From assembly GCA_949126835.1 (NCBI GenBank), contig OX421494.1, positions 17,469,538 to 17,533,537 on the forward strand: a stretch of 64,000 nucleotides of DNA, written 5' to 3'. Source of the DNA: Anisus vortex (Eukaryota; Mollusca; Gastropoda; Planorbidae). The position numbers and the translations under genes are program-made. Below are positions 1-13,400 of this stretch, in pieces. The notes under the pieces are model-generated. The model searched no databases, was not told the DNA's origin, and saw only the letters and a program-made list of their open reading frames with translations. Positions within the stretch are counted from its first letter, which is position 1. The number at the start of each line of letters is the position of its first letter.

Positions 1-367
1 AACAGGAAGCCCACAAGATTACTTGTATAGTAACAGGAAGCCCACAAGATTACTTGTATAGTAACAGGAAGCCCACAAGATTACTTGTATAGTAACAGGA
101 AGCCCACAAGATTACTTGTATAGTAACAGGAAGCCCACAAGATTACTTGTATAGTAACAGGAAGCCCACAAGATTACTTGTATAGTAACAGGAAGCCCAC
201 AAGATTACTTGTATAGTAACAGGAAGCCCACAAGATTACTTGTATAGTAACAGGAAGCCCACAAGATTACTTGTATAGTAACAGGAAGCCCACAAGATTA
301 CTTGTATAGTAACAGGAAGCCCACAAGATTACTTGTATAGTAACAGGAAGCCCACAAGATTACTTGT
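1..367. repeat. 31-bp tandem array, about 12 near-identical copies, cut by the window edge
   Basis: Unit starts AACAGGAAGCCCACAAGATT. Copies are identical by eye, which points to recent expansion or homogenisation. A diverged unit (CTGGAGGGCCGCATGATTAC) follows at 379-400. No ORF. Confidence 0.97.
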
Positions 368-576
368 AGGCCTATAGTAACTGGAGGGCCGCATGATTAC
401 TTATAGATTGACTGGATAATGTTTCGCTGGCCATAAAATATCCGTCTTGATAACCGACATCCGGACCGCGTGTATGAGACCTTGCATTATTGCTTGGCTG
501 GAAAGATAGCCCAGTCAGGGTAGACACAAATATCAAAGATTTTAAATATGTGTATATTCCATATCTACGTGTATTC

Positions 577-690
577 TAGGTCTCAGTGGACAGCAAACTT
601 TTGACAAAAGTGTGCCAAAGTAGAATTTCTATATCATTTAGCCTCCAAATAGCATAAAAGTCAACCTGTTTTTTATCTTTTTGAAGGAAC
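577..690 (+). mobile_element. GTGTGCCAAA-family repeat fragment
   Basis: CAGCAAACTTTTGACAAAAG, GTGTGCCAAAGTAGAATTTC and AAAAGTCAACCTGTTTTTT align with the copy at 17,783. Confidence 0.45.
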
Positions 691-709
691 TTGAATTCCC
701 TTTTTTTTT

Positions 710-740
710 GGGGGGGGGGGGGAGGGGCGGGGGGGGGGGG
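710..740 (+). repeat. G-rich run, quadruplex candidate
   Basis: Three long G blocks broken by single A and C bases. Similar shorter G or C runs occur at 9,190, 9,548, 14,627, 51,423 and 59,588. Confidence 0.6.
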
Positions 741-974
741 AAAGGGTTTTTTTGTGTGCTGTTGAAAATCGCTCTCCGTACCAAGTCTAGCACGCGTTTC
801 GTAGGTTGCCGACCCAAATCCTAGGCTATTAAGAGATGCGATGCTTCCGAATTTTTCTTGGCTTCTGTCACAGAGATCACATCTCCAACGAATAAGTACG
901 AGCCGCCGGGGTGATAATGTCACATCACAAGAAACACAGGTTCTTGCTCATACAGTCATGGAGATCACAACAAG

Positions 975-975
<1 letters not shown>

Positions 976-1026
<51 letters not shown>
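976..1026. repeat. (GA)n microsatellite
   Basis: About 25 perfect GA dinucleotides. An 11-bp repeat (AAGTGGAATAC, 4 copies) follows at 1,128-1,168. Confidence 0.95.
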
Positions 1027-1029
<3 letters not shown>

Positions 1030-1268
1030 CAAAGGCAAAGACTGGGGTGTGGGGGAAGGAACATCGTACATTCTATGGAAGTAAAGCCGGGCGATGTCAT
1101 GAAAAGTTTAGAAAAGCGTAAGGAATACAAGTGGAATACAAGTGGAATACAAGTGGAATACAAGTGGATAGATTCTAGTGTTCATGTAATCTGTATCGCC
1201 TCAAAAGGCCCTAGTTAAACTAAGGCGAAATTTAGGATTAAATAGGTTTTGACCAGACAAGCTCTTGC

Positions 1269-1415
1269 ATGGAATCCACGAAGAGATTCAAGAACACCTG
1301 GCGGAGACATGTAGAAAAGGATGTGCAGCTGACCGGTAAAGAGTTAGAGAAGTTCGCCAGAGACAGGAAGACATGGAAAGAAATTGTTAATGGCCTATCC
1401 TCCATTGGGAGTTGA
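1269..1415 (+). pseudogene. Non-LTR retrotransposon C-terminal fragment
   Basis: Open stretch of 48 codons: FKNTWRRHVEKDVQLTGKEL then RDRKTWKEIVNGLSSIGS and stop. The W+R..RK.WK..V.GL pattern is the extreme C-terminus of RTE/Jockey-like reverse transcriptase proteins. A GAT-rich tail follows, as expected at a 3' end. 5'-truncated. Confidence 0.6.
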
Positions 1416-3299
1416 TGATGGCGATGAAGAAGACAGGATCCTAGATTTTGAATTCGCTGTATGCGTTTGAGAAAGATTGATTGGGTCTTTATGTTTGATT
1501 ATAAAACTGTGCAACATTGATTTTAGAGGTTTGTTTTTTTATAAAATAATTTTATTTGAATTTATTCAATATCCTAATTAAGCTTACAGTCTATATTTCC
1601 AATAATCGGTTCAAACTAAAAACAGTTCATTAAATAAAACTAAATATTTTGAATGTAAAGTTTCTACAAAGTTTTAAGTTGTGAATTTTCAATGCAGGGA
1701 ATAAAAAAACACTGGTTTTTAAAAACAACAACCAACAAGAAAAAGAAAACACTGCAAGGTTGATTAAATTTCATGGAACTTAATCCGGGGGTAAACCTTC
1801 ACAGGGTCAACACCGTAACGGAAAGAAACGAGAAAATCCGAAGACAGAAAAAAAAAGAAAACATAACAGACTGGGGCGAAAAAAAAGTTTAAATTGTATT
1901 TTAATTTAAAGGTTCTCAATTAGGGTTTGAAAACAATTTGAGGTTCTTTCTGACAGGGGCCAAACGTTTAATTTCAAGTTTACTTTTTGATTGAGCGGAT
2001 AAAGAAACACCATAATATGGTCATGTAATTGATTTCTTGCTTATATTTGCGGGTTTCCCCGAAAGACGATCCGGAAAAACTCGCTGAAACTTTGCTCTAT
2101 TAGGGGCTGTCCGTAAATGACGTCATGCGACTGATATTTTTAAAAAAGGAAAAAGAAAAGAGGGTGTGAATAACATATAGGAAATGATGTTATTTTGTGG
2201 ATATGACAGCGATAACAATATTCAACAAAGATCCAAGGTACGGTTTAAAAAAATATATGATTTAAAATAAGATGAACATCGGTAATTTTTGTTTTATCAT
2301 TTTTCATTCACTATCGTATAATGTACAATTAACCTTTATCGCGATCGATTTGCCTATAATTTACTAATGTGTTGTGTTTTTAGGAGGGATGAGAAAGGGA
2401 AGGAGTCCCCGATGTGTGACGCGTGAAGATTAAAAGTTGTGAAGAAAAAAATCTTCCTTTTTTTTCAAATAACGTTACTTCTGAACAGCCCCACATTTTC
2501 GAAAACCGTGAATCGCAAAAAAACGAGTACTCGGTTAATGTCTACACGAAAGCACATCCTGCTACTGCATGCGTGCGTCGGTCAACATCCTGCTACTTCA
2601 TGCGTGCGTCGGTCAACGTTATGCTTGGTTTTGGTTTTAATTTCTGAAACTGTTTGATGTGCCGTAAAAAGATATTGAAGCCAATCTCGGCGTTATATCG
2701 TCTGTAATCTCCCGCGTTTTACATCTTCCGACCTGGTATAATATAGAGGTGTTGTTAGAGCTGCTCGGCGCATTACTCCAGGCGATACTCGGCGTAACCT
2801 TTGACTCCGTCGGAACATCAACAACAGCAACAAAAAATAACCCCCAACTAACTTCGTATCTTTTCACGCAAATTTCAAGAACTAAACGTCGGTACAAATT
2901 CAACGTATAGGCCTACATTTTCTTTTTTTTTTTTTATATTATTATATTTTCTTCTTCCATAAAAATAAGTTACCGCCCCCTTTTTCATTTTTGAAAGTGT
3001 GCATATAGCTTGCAGTGCTGTTATGTAGAGCTAATTGCGCATATCGTCTGATAGAGATCGTCTGCAGTATTGTCATTTTAATAGATTCGTATAATGGTTG
3101 GGCTGGGACCAGGACTGTATTTTTTTATATAACTTAATGTGCATCGGTATGTGGCAGTAAGTGGTAGAAAGGTTAAATGCTGATGTTCTACTCAGTTTTT
3201 ACTCAACAATCTCTTATTTTTGCCTTCTTGTGGGCCTCTTCTTTTATTGTCGTCTACTGTCTACAACAGAATACTGCACTTTAAAAGAATGATTAATAC
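1416..3299. other. Non-coding AT-rich stretch
   Basis: No gene seen. Contains one direct duplication of about 33 bp with TGCGTGCGTCGGTCAA at roughly 2,552-2,620. Short open frames across it are chance or repeat-driven. Confidence 0.6.
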
Positions 3300-3303
3300 A
3301 TGT

Positions 3304-3399
<96 letters not shown>
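3300..3399. repeat. (TA)n microsatellite
   Basis: About 100 bp of alternating TA. Creates meaningless YIYI open frames on the minus strand. Confidence 0.97.
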
Positions 3400-3400
<1 letters not shown>

Positions 3401-3756
3401 TAGAATGTGTGTGTGTCGATTCCAAATCTCATTGGTTTTTTTAAAAACACGTGCTCTTATTGTCTTGTATTTTACATGTGCGATGTCACTGCCTGCATGT
3501 GTCATCCTTAGCAAACTGGTTAGACTGGCATTCGAGTTAGGTCTCCCCTCCGATAACTTTTGTTTATATAATAAAAATACCTACATTTTTATGATTACAC
3601 ATTTTATTTTAAAACGTGAAGTTTTTATGGTATTTTTAAGCTTGTCTTATTGTATCAATAAAATATTCTTTTTGTTTTGTTTTACATTTCATTATTTAGT
3701 TATTTTATTCGTATCGTCTGGGACAGAATATCTCTTCAATTGCGGGCCCAGAAACC

Positions 3757-4015
3757 ATTATGGCGGCGCCAGCCGATATGGTTCGGTCATGTGTTGCCGC
3801 ATAATAACCTGCCAAAAACTAAGACACTGTTGAAGGTGGACGTTGCAGAGGCCGACAGCGAAATGCTGTTTCGACAATATAAAAGATTGGACAAAGCTGC
3901 AAATGACTCAACTATTGACCGTGAAAAATGGAGAAAGATGACTGCTTAGGTGTCCGTCCATTCGCTCCCCCCAACGACCATAACGACCAAGGGTTTGATG
4001 ATGATGATGATGATT
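3757..4015 (+). pseudogene. LINE 3' fragment with (GAT)n tail, copy A
   Basis: Decayed reading WFGHVLPHNNLPKTKTLLKV and DREKWRKMTA, then stop at 3,947-3,949, a short 3' region with TCCCCCCAACGACCATAACG and a (GAT)n tail. Same family as 19,285-19,555 and 21,055-21,845. Only the last part of the element is present. Confidence 0.65.
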
Positions 4016-4479
4016 AGTATTGTATGGCTCAACTATATGTATTTAGTAGGCTTATACTAATTATAATTGTAAGGTTCGACTTAGAATAGTACAAACACGT
4101 TTTTAATAACAATCTGTCTCAACTCTCAAATCTTAAGTAGTAAAAACTTGTAATTTTCCTGACTTGTTTTTGTGGGCAACGCCGGGTAATTTAGATAGTA
4201 TATATTTAGGGTGATATATAGTTCTATAGAAATAAAATATACGACTAAACTCGTTATCTATTACTCACAGGGAGTAATGGGGAGAGAAATATGGACAAAA
4301 CTAAATGGTTGTGTTACTTTGTATAAGCCTTAGCTCGCACCTTGTGACCTGCTACTAAAAGGTTACCGGAAAAGGAATGTCCACATCTGCTCTCTCGGGT
4401 ACGTCCGTATTTGACCCTGTAGATATTTTTTTGTTAAAAGATTTTTTGTTATTTACGTCGGTCCAGTAAATTTAACTCG

Positions 4480-4908
4480 GATATAGCGCAATAGAACATA
4501 TTTCACTTACAGATATAGCCCAATAGAACATATTTCATTTACAGATATAGCCCAATAGAACATCTCTCACTTACAGATATAGCCATATAAAACATCTCTC
4601 ACTTACAGATATAACCCAATAGAACATATTTCACTTACAGGTTTAGCCCAATAGAACATATTTCACTTACAGGTATAGCCCAATAGAACATATTTCACTT
4701 ACAGATATAGCCCAATAGAACATATTTCATTTACAGATATAGTGCAATAGAAAATATTTCACTTATACATATAGCCCAATAGAACATATTTCATTTACAG
4801 ATATAGTGCAATAGAACATATTTCATTTACAGATATAGCCCAATAGAATATATTTCATTTACAGATATAGTGCAATAGAACATATTTCACTTACAGATAT
4901 AGCCCAAT
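4480..4908. repeat. 32-bp tandem array, about 13 copies
   Basis: Unit starts GATATAGCCCAATAGAACAT; units differ by a few bases (CCC/GTG, TATTTC/CTCTC). One or two more units follow at 5,132-5,171, beyond the inserted LINE fragment. Confidence 0.95.
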
Positions 4909-5131
4909 CTAACTAGAACTCCTATTGGAAGCGAGAGCTGGAAGTATTATTCCCTTGTAGCTCTGAACAAGAACTCAGCCGTGCGTTTGAGCACAACTCT
5001 ATCTCCGTAGAGATCAGTGGGTAGTGGGTCACCCGTCCCATCTCCTCGATCGACGAGACGGGGGCACTCCCGCAGGATATGCTCCACTGTCGCCTCCTCC
5101 TCCCCACAGTGGCGACACCGCGAGTCGTAAA
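4909..5131 (-). pseudogene. Third LINE lineage, C-terminal fragment inserted in a 32-bp array
   Basis: Minus strand reads CRHCGEEEATVEHILRECPR and LVDRGDG, then ELCSN-like or DLYGDRVVLKRTAEFLFRAT. The CxxCxxExxTxxHxLxxCP motif is the zinc-binding C-terminal region of Jockey/I-type elements. The fragment is bounded by ATATAGCCCAAT at 4,897-4,908 and 5,132-5,143, a possible target duplication, although the array itself repeats that word. Confidence 0.7.
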
Positions 5132-5171
5132 ATATAGCCCAATAGAACATCTCTCACTTTCAGATATAGTA

Positions 5172-8100
5172 AAAAAAAAAAGCATATTTCACATTTAGAT
5201 ATAACATACGATGGCTCATCTATTAATTGCAAATAGATTCCAATAAAACATCTTTACTTTAAGTTACAGAAAGTTGGGACCTCTGGTAAAAACAGGGACA
5301 CATCTAAGCAGTTCTCATGTGTGGCTACACTTTAGCATTAACTCTAAGGTGACTTATTCTTATAGAAACAAAGTATTATATTAAGACCCAGAAATGGTTC
5401 AAAATAACAACAAAAAAAGTATATAAATATATATATATTTCTTGTCCCCCTAATCAGTAATGCCATTTATCACCACCTCAAACCTAGTCTGACAGGCATG
5501 TATCTTCCTAACCAGGCACGATTGCCCCCCCCCCCCCACACACACACTCCCCACACACCCAGAGGTTGATCCTGATCCTGCCAGGACCCCACATAAAACA
5601 TCTCTCCCCCGAAACCCCAGCCATGATCCCTAATGTATCCCATAAAATATCCCTGGATCTTGGCGCGGTCTGATCTCCTCCCTACTTCCCCACCCCACCC
5701 TGTAACCGCACAACAGTTAAAACGTGGCCGTTAAGGTTTTTTTTTGTTGTTTTTTTTTAATAACCAACCCTCACAAAGCTTGAACAACAACTTAGATGGG
5801 CTAATGCTTATCTTATTATCTGTTACAGATTAATGCTTTCTACGCTTATCCGTGGTTTGGGTTTAGTCTATATCAGACGACAGTGAACATTTTGTCTAGA
5901 TATAAGATAATAATTTGGAAAAATTGCATACGGGATCTTTGTCAGAATTTATCAGACATCGTAACAGCGTCAAAACAAAAACAAAAACTTATGTAAAGAA
6001 TGATCGTCTGTAAGGTAAAGGGGAATCAGATACATGGACTGTATAGAAGGGAAACATTTTGGTTTATAAAAAGCAAACTAACAAAACCCCATTTTTATAC
6101 TAAATCGGGGTAAAGCGGAGCTTTTTATTGCCAAACAAATTGAGTCAACACCAGAAACACCATCTGAAAATCGGTGTTCTTTCTAACCAGTGTTCCCGCG
6201 AGCCGGTGTTGTTGTTTTTTGCTAGCCGGTGTTCTTTCTAATCGGTGTACATTTAACCAGTGTTCTTTCTAGCTTGATGTTTTTTCTAAGTGGTGTTCTA
6301 TCGAACTTGTGTTCTTTCACACAAATTACAGGTGAAATAAGCAATTATGTGAAAGCACTTGGTTTGCCAGCGCCCGTCTGTTGTTTAAATCATCCCAGCC
6401 CCCCCCCTCCTCCTCCTCAAAACACCACCACCACCAACACACACCCTACATTCTAACCCGTTGTTTTTGTCAAGTCTTTCTTGCCCACCCATTGTGAGAG
6501 GCCCGCCTGTGTGTTGTCAGAATCCGCCCCTGTCACAACACGGTCCGCCTTCCGCAAAACTCTCAAGGCTACATTCTAATGGATTTATAATTATAAGGAG
6601 GAAAAAAACAAACATACATGGGCGTCTCCTTGAGAAATCACCCCACCCTCATTTACAGAATATATGTAACGTTTCTAAAACTAAATGTAAGCCCCTCCCC
6701 CCATACACTATATTTGTACACAGACATTGATTGCTTGCACATTTAATTTGCTATTTACCCAACTTTTGTATTTAAAACTGTAACTTCTGACGTGATAAGA
6801 AAAAGCGCGCTAGTTTAGTGGGGCAGGGGGGCGACAAAACTTGTCAAAAGTTGACCATCCGTGTCCACCTCGTCCAGCAGCAGACATGAAGTGTCAGCCC
6901 TAGACAATCCCACGGGCTTGCTCATAAAAAAAAAAGAAGGGTTTGAGCTTCAAGGGAGTTAAGCCGCTGTGTCAAGGAAAGATAAAGTCTGCTGGCTTTT
7001 CTTTTCTTTTTTTTGTTAACCAAGAGTTATCTGCGCGCTTCAACAGATGCACTGACTAAGTAAAACATGTCACAGCTTCTGGTGAGCTGGTGTTAACTCA
7101 CGTGTGAGTTCATTCATTACTGACAACCGCGAACTTTGACCCTCGACGCGCGGCGTGTTAACTACGGTGGGCAGTTTTAATGCGTTATTGCCTGGCTGAA
7201 GTTTAGAGTTAGAGAGATGGTTGGTTGATGAGTAGTTTACTTTGATTAAGTGGCAACTTAGATGAGTAGATTGAGGGGAAAACGCCGGACGGAGAAACTT
7301 ATGGATGGTTGGATAGATGGATAGTTAGGTAAAGTACATAGATAGATAGATTAATAGATAGACATACAGAAGGATGAAAAAATAGATAGATGGACATAGA
7401 GATGGATGAATATATAGATAGATAGATAGATTAAAATACTGCTATTCAAATAACACTAGACATGGACAAGACAAGATATTTCAGAAGCTTTTTTATTGTC
7501 TTAATTACAAAACATCCCATAGTATTTATAGACCTATATATAGGCCCTTATATATATATATGTATATATAATATATATATATATATATACATATAAATAT
7601 ATATATATCTGTTTATATATCTGCTTATAGATTGTATATGCACATTTACAATGTACAATAAATAGACTGTGTGAGAATGTGTAGCCAACTGGATTTTCGT
7701 GATAGTTATATTATTGTTAAAACTATATTTAGTGTAGTGGCGTAGCTTAATAAAAGGTTTTCTTTATGTACCTTACAAATGTGTTAAGGCTATCGGCGGC
7801 TATCGAGTTTTATTTTATAACCTTATTTCATTACTAGAAAAATGTATTAGTTCTTTTTCACCATGCAACTCAAGAGTGTCTATCTACAGTAAAATAGTAA
7901 TAATTCCTCCATTCACTAAGTTATTGTGGTCCATTAACTATTCTGTTTATATCAATGATTTTGTTTCCGCAGTAATTAAAAAAACTACCCCCCCCCCCCC
8001 ACTATTATAGCATACACGACATTTTTAAGTGAAGTAAGAGACGGAATAAAAAAAAATGCATTGAATCGAGCCTATCTTTGCATCATCTCCATGTTATGGC

Positions 8101-8300
8101 CAGTTTGTCTAGATCAATGTGCATAGAAATCTCTCAAGTGACGGAATACAAACTATACGGTAAGATCGAAAGATAAATGTTCTTGTTCTGTCTGTCTGTC
8201 TGTCTCTCTCTCTCTCCATAAAGTAAAATAGTTCAATCGTCCCGTTGCTTGACTAAATCTCTAGACAAAATCTACATGACTGGTATAACACACAGATTAC
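5172..8300. other. Non-coding stretch with simple repeats
   Basis: No gene recognised. Holds C-runs near 5,525, loosely repeated GTGTTCTTTCT words at 6,170-6,320, GATA-rich sequence at 7,300-7,430 and TA-rich sequence at 7,540-7,620. 7,130-7,160 is slightly more GC-rich. Confidence 0.5.
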
Positions 8301-8301
8301 A

Positions 8302-8460
8302 AAGACACACAGATCACACACATTCACACATCTTCACACCTCTTAACACATCTTCTTTCTTAATTATATCTTCACAAATCTTCATACATCTTCACACATC
8401 TTCATTCATCTTCACACATCTACATACATCTTCACACATCTTCATACATCTTCACACACC
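8302..8460. repeat. TTCACACATC-type short tandem repeat
   Basis: Imperfect 10-bp and 20-bp repeats of TTCACACATC/TTCATACATC. It creates an open frame rich in H, T, S and F that is not a gene. Confidence 0.9.
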
Positions 8461-8469
8461 AATTCTAAG

Positions 8470-9023
8470 TATTCTAGTTTACGTAACAAAAGATACAACA
8501 CACACCAAATCTATAACCGCCATTTATTATCACTAAGAGAAACTATTTATTTATTTCATTGAGCATACATATTATATGCATTCCATCCCGCCCTCCACCC
8601 ATTAAAAAAACAACAACAACAATCTGTGAAGTTTATCTTACCTGACGACACAGGTGCTAACAGCATCACTCCTCTCGGCTATCCACCCGGCAGGCTGAAT
8701 TCCAAATGAAATAAATTACTCCACTCACGGCTACCAAATTTCCACCAACACTTTTAATTAACGGGTGAATAGAAAAATTGTGAAGAATGGAAGTTGGGAA
8801 CAATCAAAATAAAAAAGATGAAAAAGAAAATATGAATCAAATCCTGCTGTTCGGAACAAATAAATGGCCGAAAAAACAAAAATTCGAATGTCCACTATTT
8901 AAGAATTTCCACTTAAGTTCAAAACGATTGTCTCCGATAAAGAATTTATTTTAATAACAAACAACACAATTTGAAATAATGTAGAATGTAGACTCGACGT
9001 TTAAATGAAGGAAGGCATTAGTG

Positions 9024-9054
<31 letters not shown>

Positions 9055-10130
9055 TTGCACCTGGAAAAATCACCAGAAAACACCCCGCAGTTCAACAGAC
9101 ATCCAGGGCGCGATGAGGGAGGGTGGGAGAGCGCTAGAGAGTGGTGGAGGGTGGGGGGAGAATCTAGACTGCCGCTGGAGTTAGGGTGTGGGGGGGGGGG
9201 GGGGGAGGCAGCAGGTTGTGCTGGTATTTTGGCGGCCCAGAAGGGGTTACTTGCGTCTCACTTGGGGAGAAAAACTCGAGGCTGAACTTGAGGGGGGAAA
9301 AGAGACATTTTTTTTTTTAAGCGCGACGGTTTACAGTTTCAGACGTAGACTGAGATTAGACAAGGGAGGGAGGGGAGTGGAGGGGGAGTTCGGAACCGAG
9401 GATCCTCCCCTTACCCACTCTTCCCTTTTAAAATGAGAGTTTGGAACTAAATTGAAACTATACTATAGTATAGTCACAGCAATAAGCCATTTGTTTTAAA
9501 GAAAATAAATATTCAGTTAAAGCCGAGAGGGGGAGGGGGAAGAGGATGGGGGGGGGGGTGCGAGAGGCCGCGAGCAAGACCTGAAGGTGCTCTGCGACTT
9601 TTCCGCTCGGTTGGTGATAAAACACGTGTGTGGATTACAAGTGGTAGTAAGAGTAATCAATCAACCGAATGGGGCGTGGCATTCCTGTAAGCCACACCCC
9701 CATCGTTGAGCTAAAAGCTCAATAATATATCCTCTATGTTTACATTCTCAGTCATTCCAATAGATTTCAAGCGACAGCATACTTTAACAACTGTCTTTTG
9801 TATTTAGGTCTAGACTGGCCTATACTCCTATACTATATATAGGCCCATTATGAATGTCGTGGTTTAATTTAAAAGGTCTAAATTATTTAATCAGCCAAAT
9901 TTTTCTAATGAGACTAATGGATGGCCATGTGTAAACTCACGATGGTATTGTAACGAAAGCTGCATAGATTTTATAGACTGTAGCCTAATACACTGGAAAT
10001 TCTAGAATTAGGAAAATTCACTAAACTAATAAGAACTTATGTTTTTGCAAAGATATCACATCAATTATAATTTGAATTATATATTTAACTGCCCCGAGTG
10101 GGCTCCCTTTGTTTTGTGCTTTTCTAAATA
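8470..10130. other. Non-coding stretch with purine-rich runs and a hairpin
   Basis: No gene recognised. (TC)n at 9,025-9,053, G-rich segments at 9,120-9,400 and 9,530-9,560, and an imperfect inverted repeat at 9,661-9,710. Confidence 0.5.
9661..9710. repeat. Imperfect 20-bp inverted repeat
   Basis: Left arm TCAACCGAATGGGGCGTGGC and right arm GCCACACCCCCATCGTTGAG pair with one or two mismatches around a 10-base loop. Confidence 0.6.
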
Positions 10131-10416
10131 AAGGCTCAGTGGTCGAGCGGCAGCGCGTTCGACTGTCATGCCGAAGATTCTGGGTTTGAATCCTGGCGAA
10201 GACTAGGATTTGTTTCCGGGATTGGAGGGTGTCCCTGACTTTACCCCACTCCAATGGGTAGGCCTACCTGACATTAGTTGAGGGGAAGTAAAGGTCACGG
10301 GGCATTGTGCTGGGCACACAATCCCCTAGTAAGCCGTGGCCACAGAAACTGTTGAACGCTGCTTCACTGGCCCTAAAGATCAATTTGTTCTGACGGGTAT
10401 TTTACTTACTTACTTT
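10131..10416 (+). mobile_element. tRNA-derived SINE, copy 1
   Basis: A-box-like TGGTCGAGCGG (10,140) and B-box-like GGGTTTGAATCC (10,182), then a conserved body with GACTAGGATT, GGGCATTGTGCTGGGCACAC and CCACAGAAAC. Ends in TTAC repeats (10,401-10,416). Copy 2 at 14,655 shares the body. Not a tRNA gene: the cloverleaf 3' half is missing. Confidence 0.7.
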
Positions 10417-13400
10417 AAAATAGGCCCTCTATGTATCTAACGAAACCACCGACTATATCATAAGCTATTTAAAAAAAAAAAAAACACTTATGCCCACTTA
10501 ATACTACTGGTGAGTAACCGCTCTGCCAGAGTAAATTGGGGCCGGGCGGTTTACTATCCTTCCACTGCAATTCTCGTGCGCTTGAATCTCACTGCCAAAC
10601 ACTGCCATCCGAAGCTGATGTTACACAAAAAGATTTGTATCTATTATCTTTAAAATTCTGAATTTAAACACTCATTAAAGCAACAATAACCAAATTGAGC
10701 CATCAAAGATAGGCTAAAAATGACTTTTAGAACGAAAAAAATGAGAGAGATAGATGGATGAAAACAATTCACTATTCTGGAATTATTCCTTATTTTACTT
10801 TTCAAGTCAATAATATGAAATATATTTTGTAATTTTTTGCAAGTAGTATGCAGGGGTCCAATATTTGCAACGAGGTAAAGTTATGACAAGGCTTGCCAGA
10901 CTTCTGCCAGGAGTCATTTCGGGACATGCTGCTCGCGGCAAATCCAATGGATTTAGAATTTCATGCAAGTATTTCAGTAGCTAAGATTGCAAGGTGGGGT
11001 TGGGTAGTACAAGGTAGAGGGTGTAGGGGATGTAGGGGACTAGGGAAAATTATAAAGCTAAGGTGGTGGGAATAGTGAAGGCGTGTCCTCTACCAAAACC
11101 ATCGTATTTACTATGGACTTGGCTCTACGCCTGTGATGTATTTCCTATGCAGTTCCTTTGGTCTGTAACATTGGAGCGTAGCATAATGTTCCCGAACTAT
11201 GACACTACTCCATGCAGGGAGGATCAAGACATACAGCAGAGATACGTCCATGGATATAAAAATATAATCTCTTGACTCGCTTCTCGCCCCTGTTCTGACC
11301 CATCGCCTCATTGGGTTAGGTTGAAACAATGTAATCTATTCAAGTCTACATAGGTTTTATTGGGTGAGTCTTCTCAAATGTAATCTATTCAAGTCTACAT
11401 AGATTTTATTGGGTGAGTCTTCTCAAATATCATCCAGTTACAGGACACTATAAATGATCAAGAAACAAAAAGCCCCGACTCTATTCGTCAAGTTTCACTC
11501 AGCCAAAACATAATAGCTGACTCCTAATGATACTTTTTCTTGTATGATAAATAGTATGATAGTGTACGTACGTGTTTATTTCTTTCATTGAGTACAAATA
11601 GTTCTTATATAGGCTATTGTTTAAAATATACTGAAAGACGGAACATCTGTAATCAAGTTAAATTTCCATTTATTTGGATTAATAAAGCAATCTTATCTTA
11701 TAAAGCCACAGGTTATACAAGCCATTAAAAAAAAAATCCTAACATTAATGAGATTCACTTTCAGTTGTTTCAGACAAAGAAAATTAATATCTATATATAT
11801 ACTATAAAGCTATTAAAAAGAACAACTTTGCATTGCATTACTTTTAAAATATCACAGCAACAGATTTTTTTTTTTTTGGATTTAGCTTTATAAATATATA
11901 GAAGCATAAACAATGTCATTTCAAAACCAAATCGCTTGATTACAAACAAAATAACAACACCAAAAAAATACTTATAAGAAATCTATATTTTCATATACGG
12001 TAATACATTAAAGGTCTAAAAAAAAGTATTATATATATACATATATTATATTTTAGTATATTTCCCTGAGTGAATTTGATGAATTGTCTATGTCAGAACA
12101 AACAAGAAGTTCTGGTGATATCCCAGGGTGCAGTCGAAAGATAATGAATTCTGGATCTACTCTCCAAGTAAAAATAAAAAGCAGACATCTAAGTTTATTT
12201 TTAGAGTTCCGTCTAATTTATATTTTCTCTCTAAACGCAATGTCTGTGTTAAAGTAGGATTTAAAATTAAATCTAAAATGGTTTCTCCCTTGGAAGCTGC
12301 TTTAAAATTTGACATTTAAATGAAATTAAAATGCTTAAAAAAAAATTAAAAACTTAACTTTATTGAATATAGACCACCGTTGAATCTAGCATTCATATCC
12401 AATTGAATCGAATATTGCTTATACCATTGAATCAAATATTAAATATACCATTGAATCTAATATCAAATATACAATTGAATCGAACATTGCTTATAGGCCT
12501 ACCACTTAATCAAATATTGAACATACCATTGAATCTAACATGAAATATACCATTGAATCTAATATTAAAAATAGGTTTATTATTGCTTCTAAGCATTGCA
12601 TCGAAATGAAATCTTCAAAGTTAAAATTCAATTTCAACGAATCTACCAGGAAATCTCAAGCTGAATATGTGAACTAAATCATGAAAAAATCTTATCTTAG
12701 GCCTATATATTACGACAATCCTTCTATTAGGAAAATTATTGCGTCCTACGCTCATCCGTGGCCCGAGTCTAGTCTTGCATCTTTATTAATATTTTAAATG
12801 ACGTTAAATTACTGGTTTTACTGGTTTGTTCAAGCAAACCCATTCCATGCCCGAATGCCACTCTGGAAGAAAGAGTACCGTACTTATATGCATTTGTTCT
12901 TGCATAAGGGATAAGTAAAGTGTTTTTGTCCTTATGCCTATCTTAGCATTGCAACAGGTTGTTATTGGGTTGTAAAGACATTAACTGTTATTGACTTATT
13001 GAGACATTTAGTGAATATTTAGAATTGAGATCCACGAATTTCAAAGCGAATTTCTTAACTTATGTTGAATAAGCTACACTTTTATTACAACCAACATTTT
13101 ATTAAAGTGTTATCTAAACTTTGATTCAATTATATATTAAAAAAAAGAAATTAATAGAATAACCGTTTTAAAAAAATCGCCGCTCTTTCAATTGAATTTA
13201 TTTAATGGAACATTATTATCATGTTCACCGCTTTTTACGGTGTGATTGTGAACGTTTGACCTCAAAGACACCATTTCCGGTTTGAACAATAACCACATCC
13301 TGAATAGCCATCATTGAAGGCTAAAATTTAAAGGGAAGGGTAAACATTTGAGTTAAAAGTCAGTGGACAGGAGACACAGGAGAGTGGGTCAGTTTACTGG

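Noticed and set aside
3244..3514. YIYIYI-rich open frames
   Set aside because: They are translations of a (TA)n microsatellite.
10131..10210. tRNA gene
   Set aside because: A- and B-box-like words are present, but no cloverleaf closes and a related copy with a shared non-tRNA body exists at 14.7 kb; it is a SINE.
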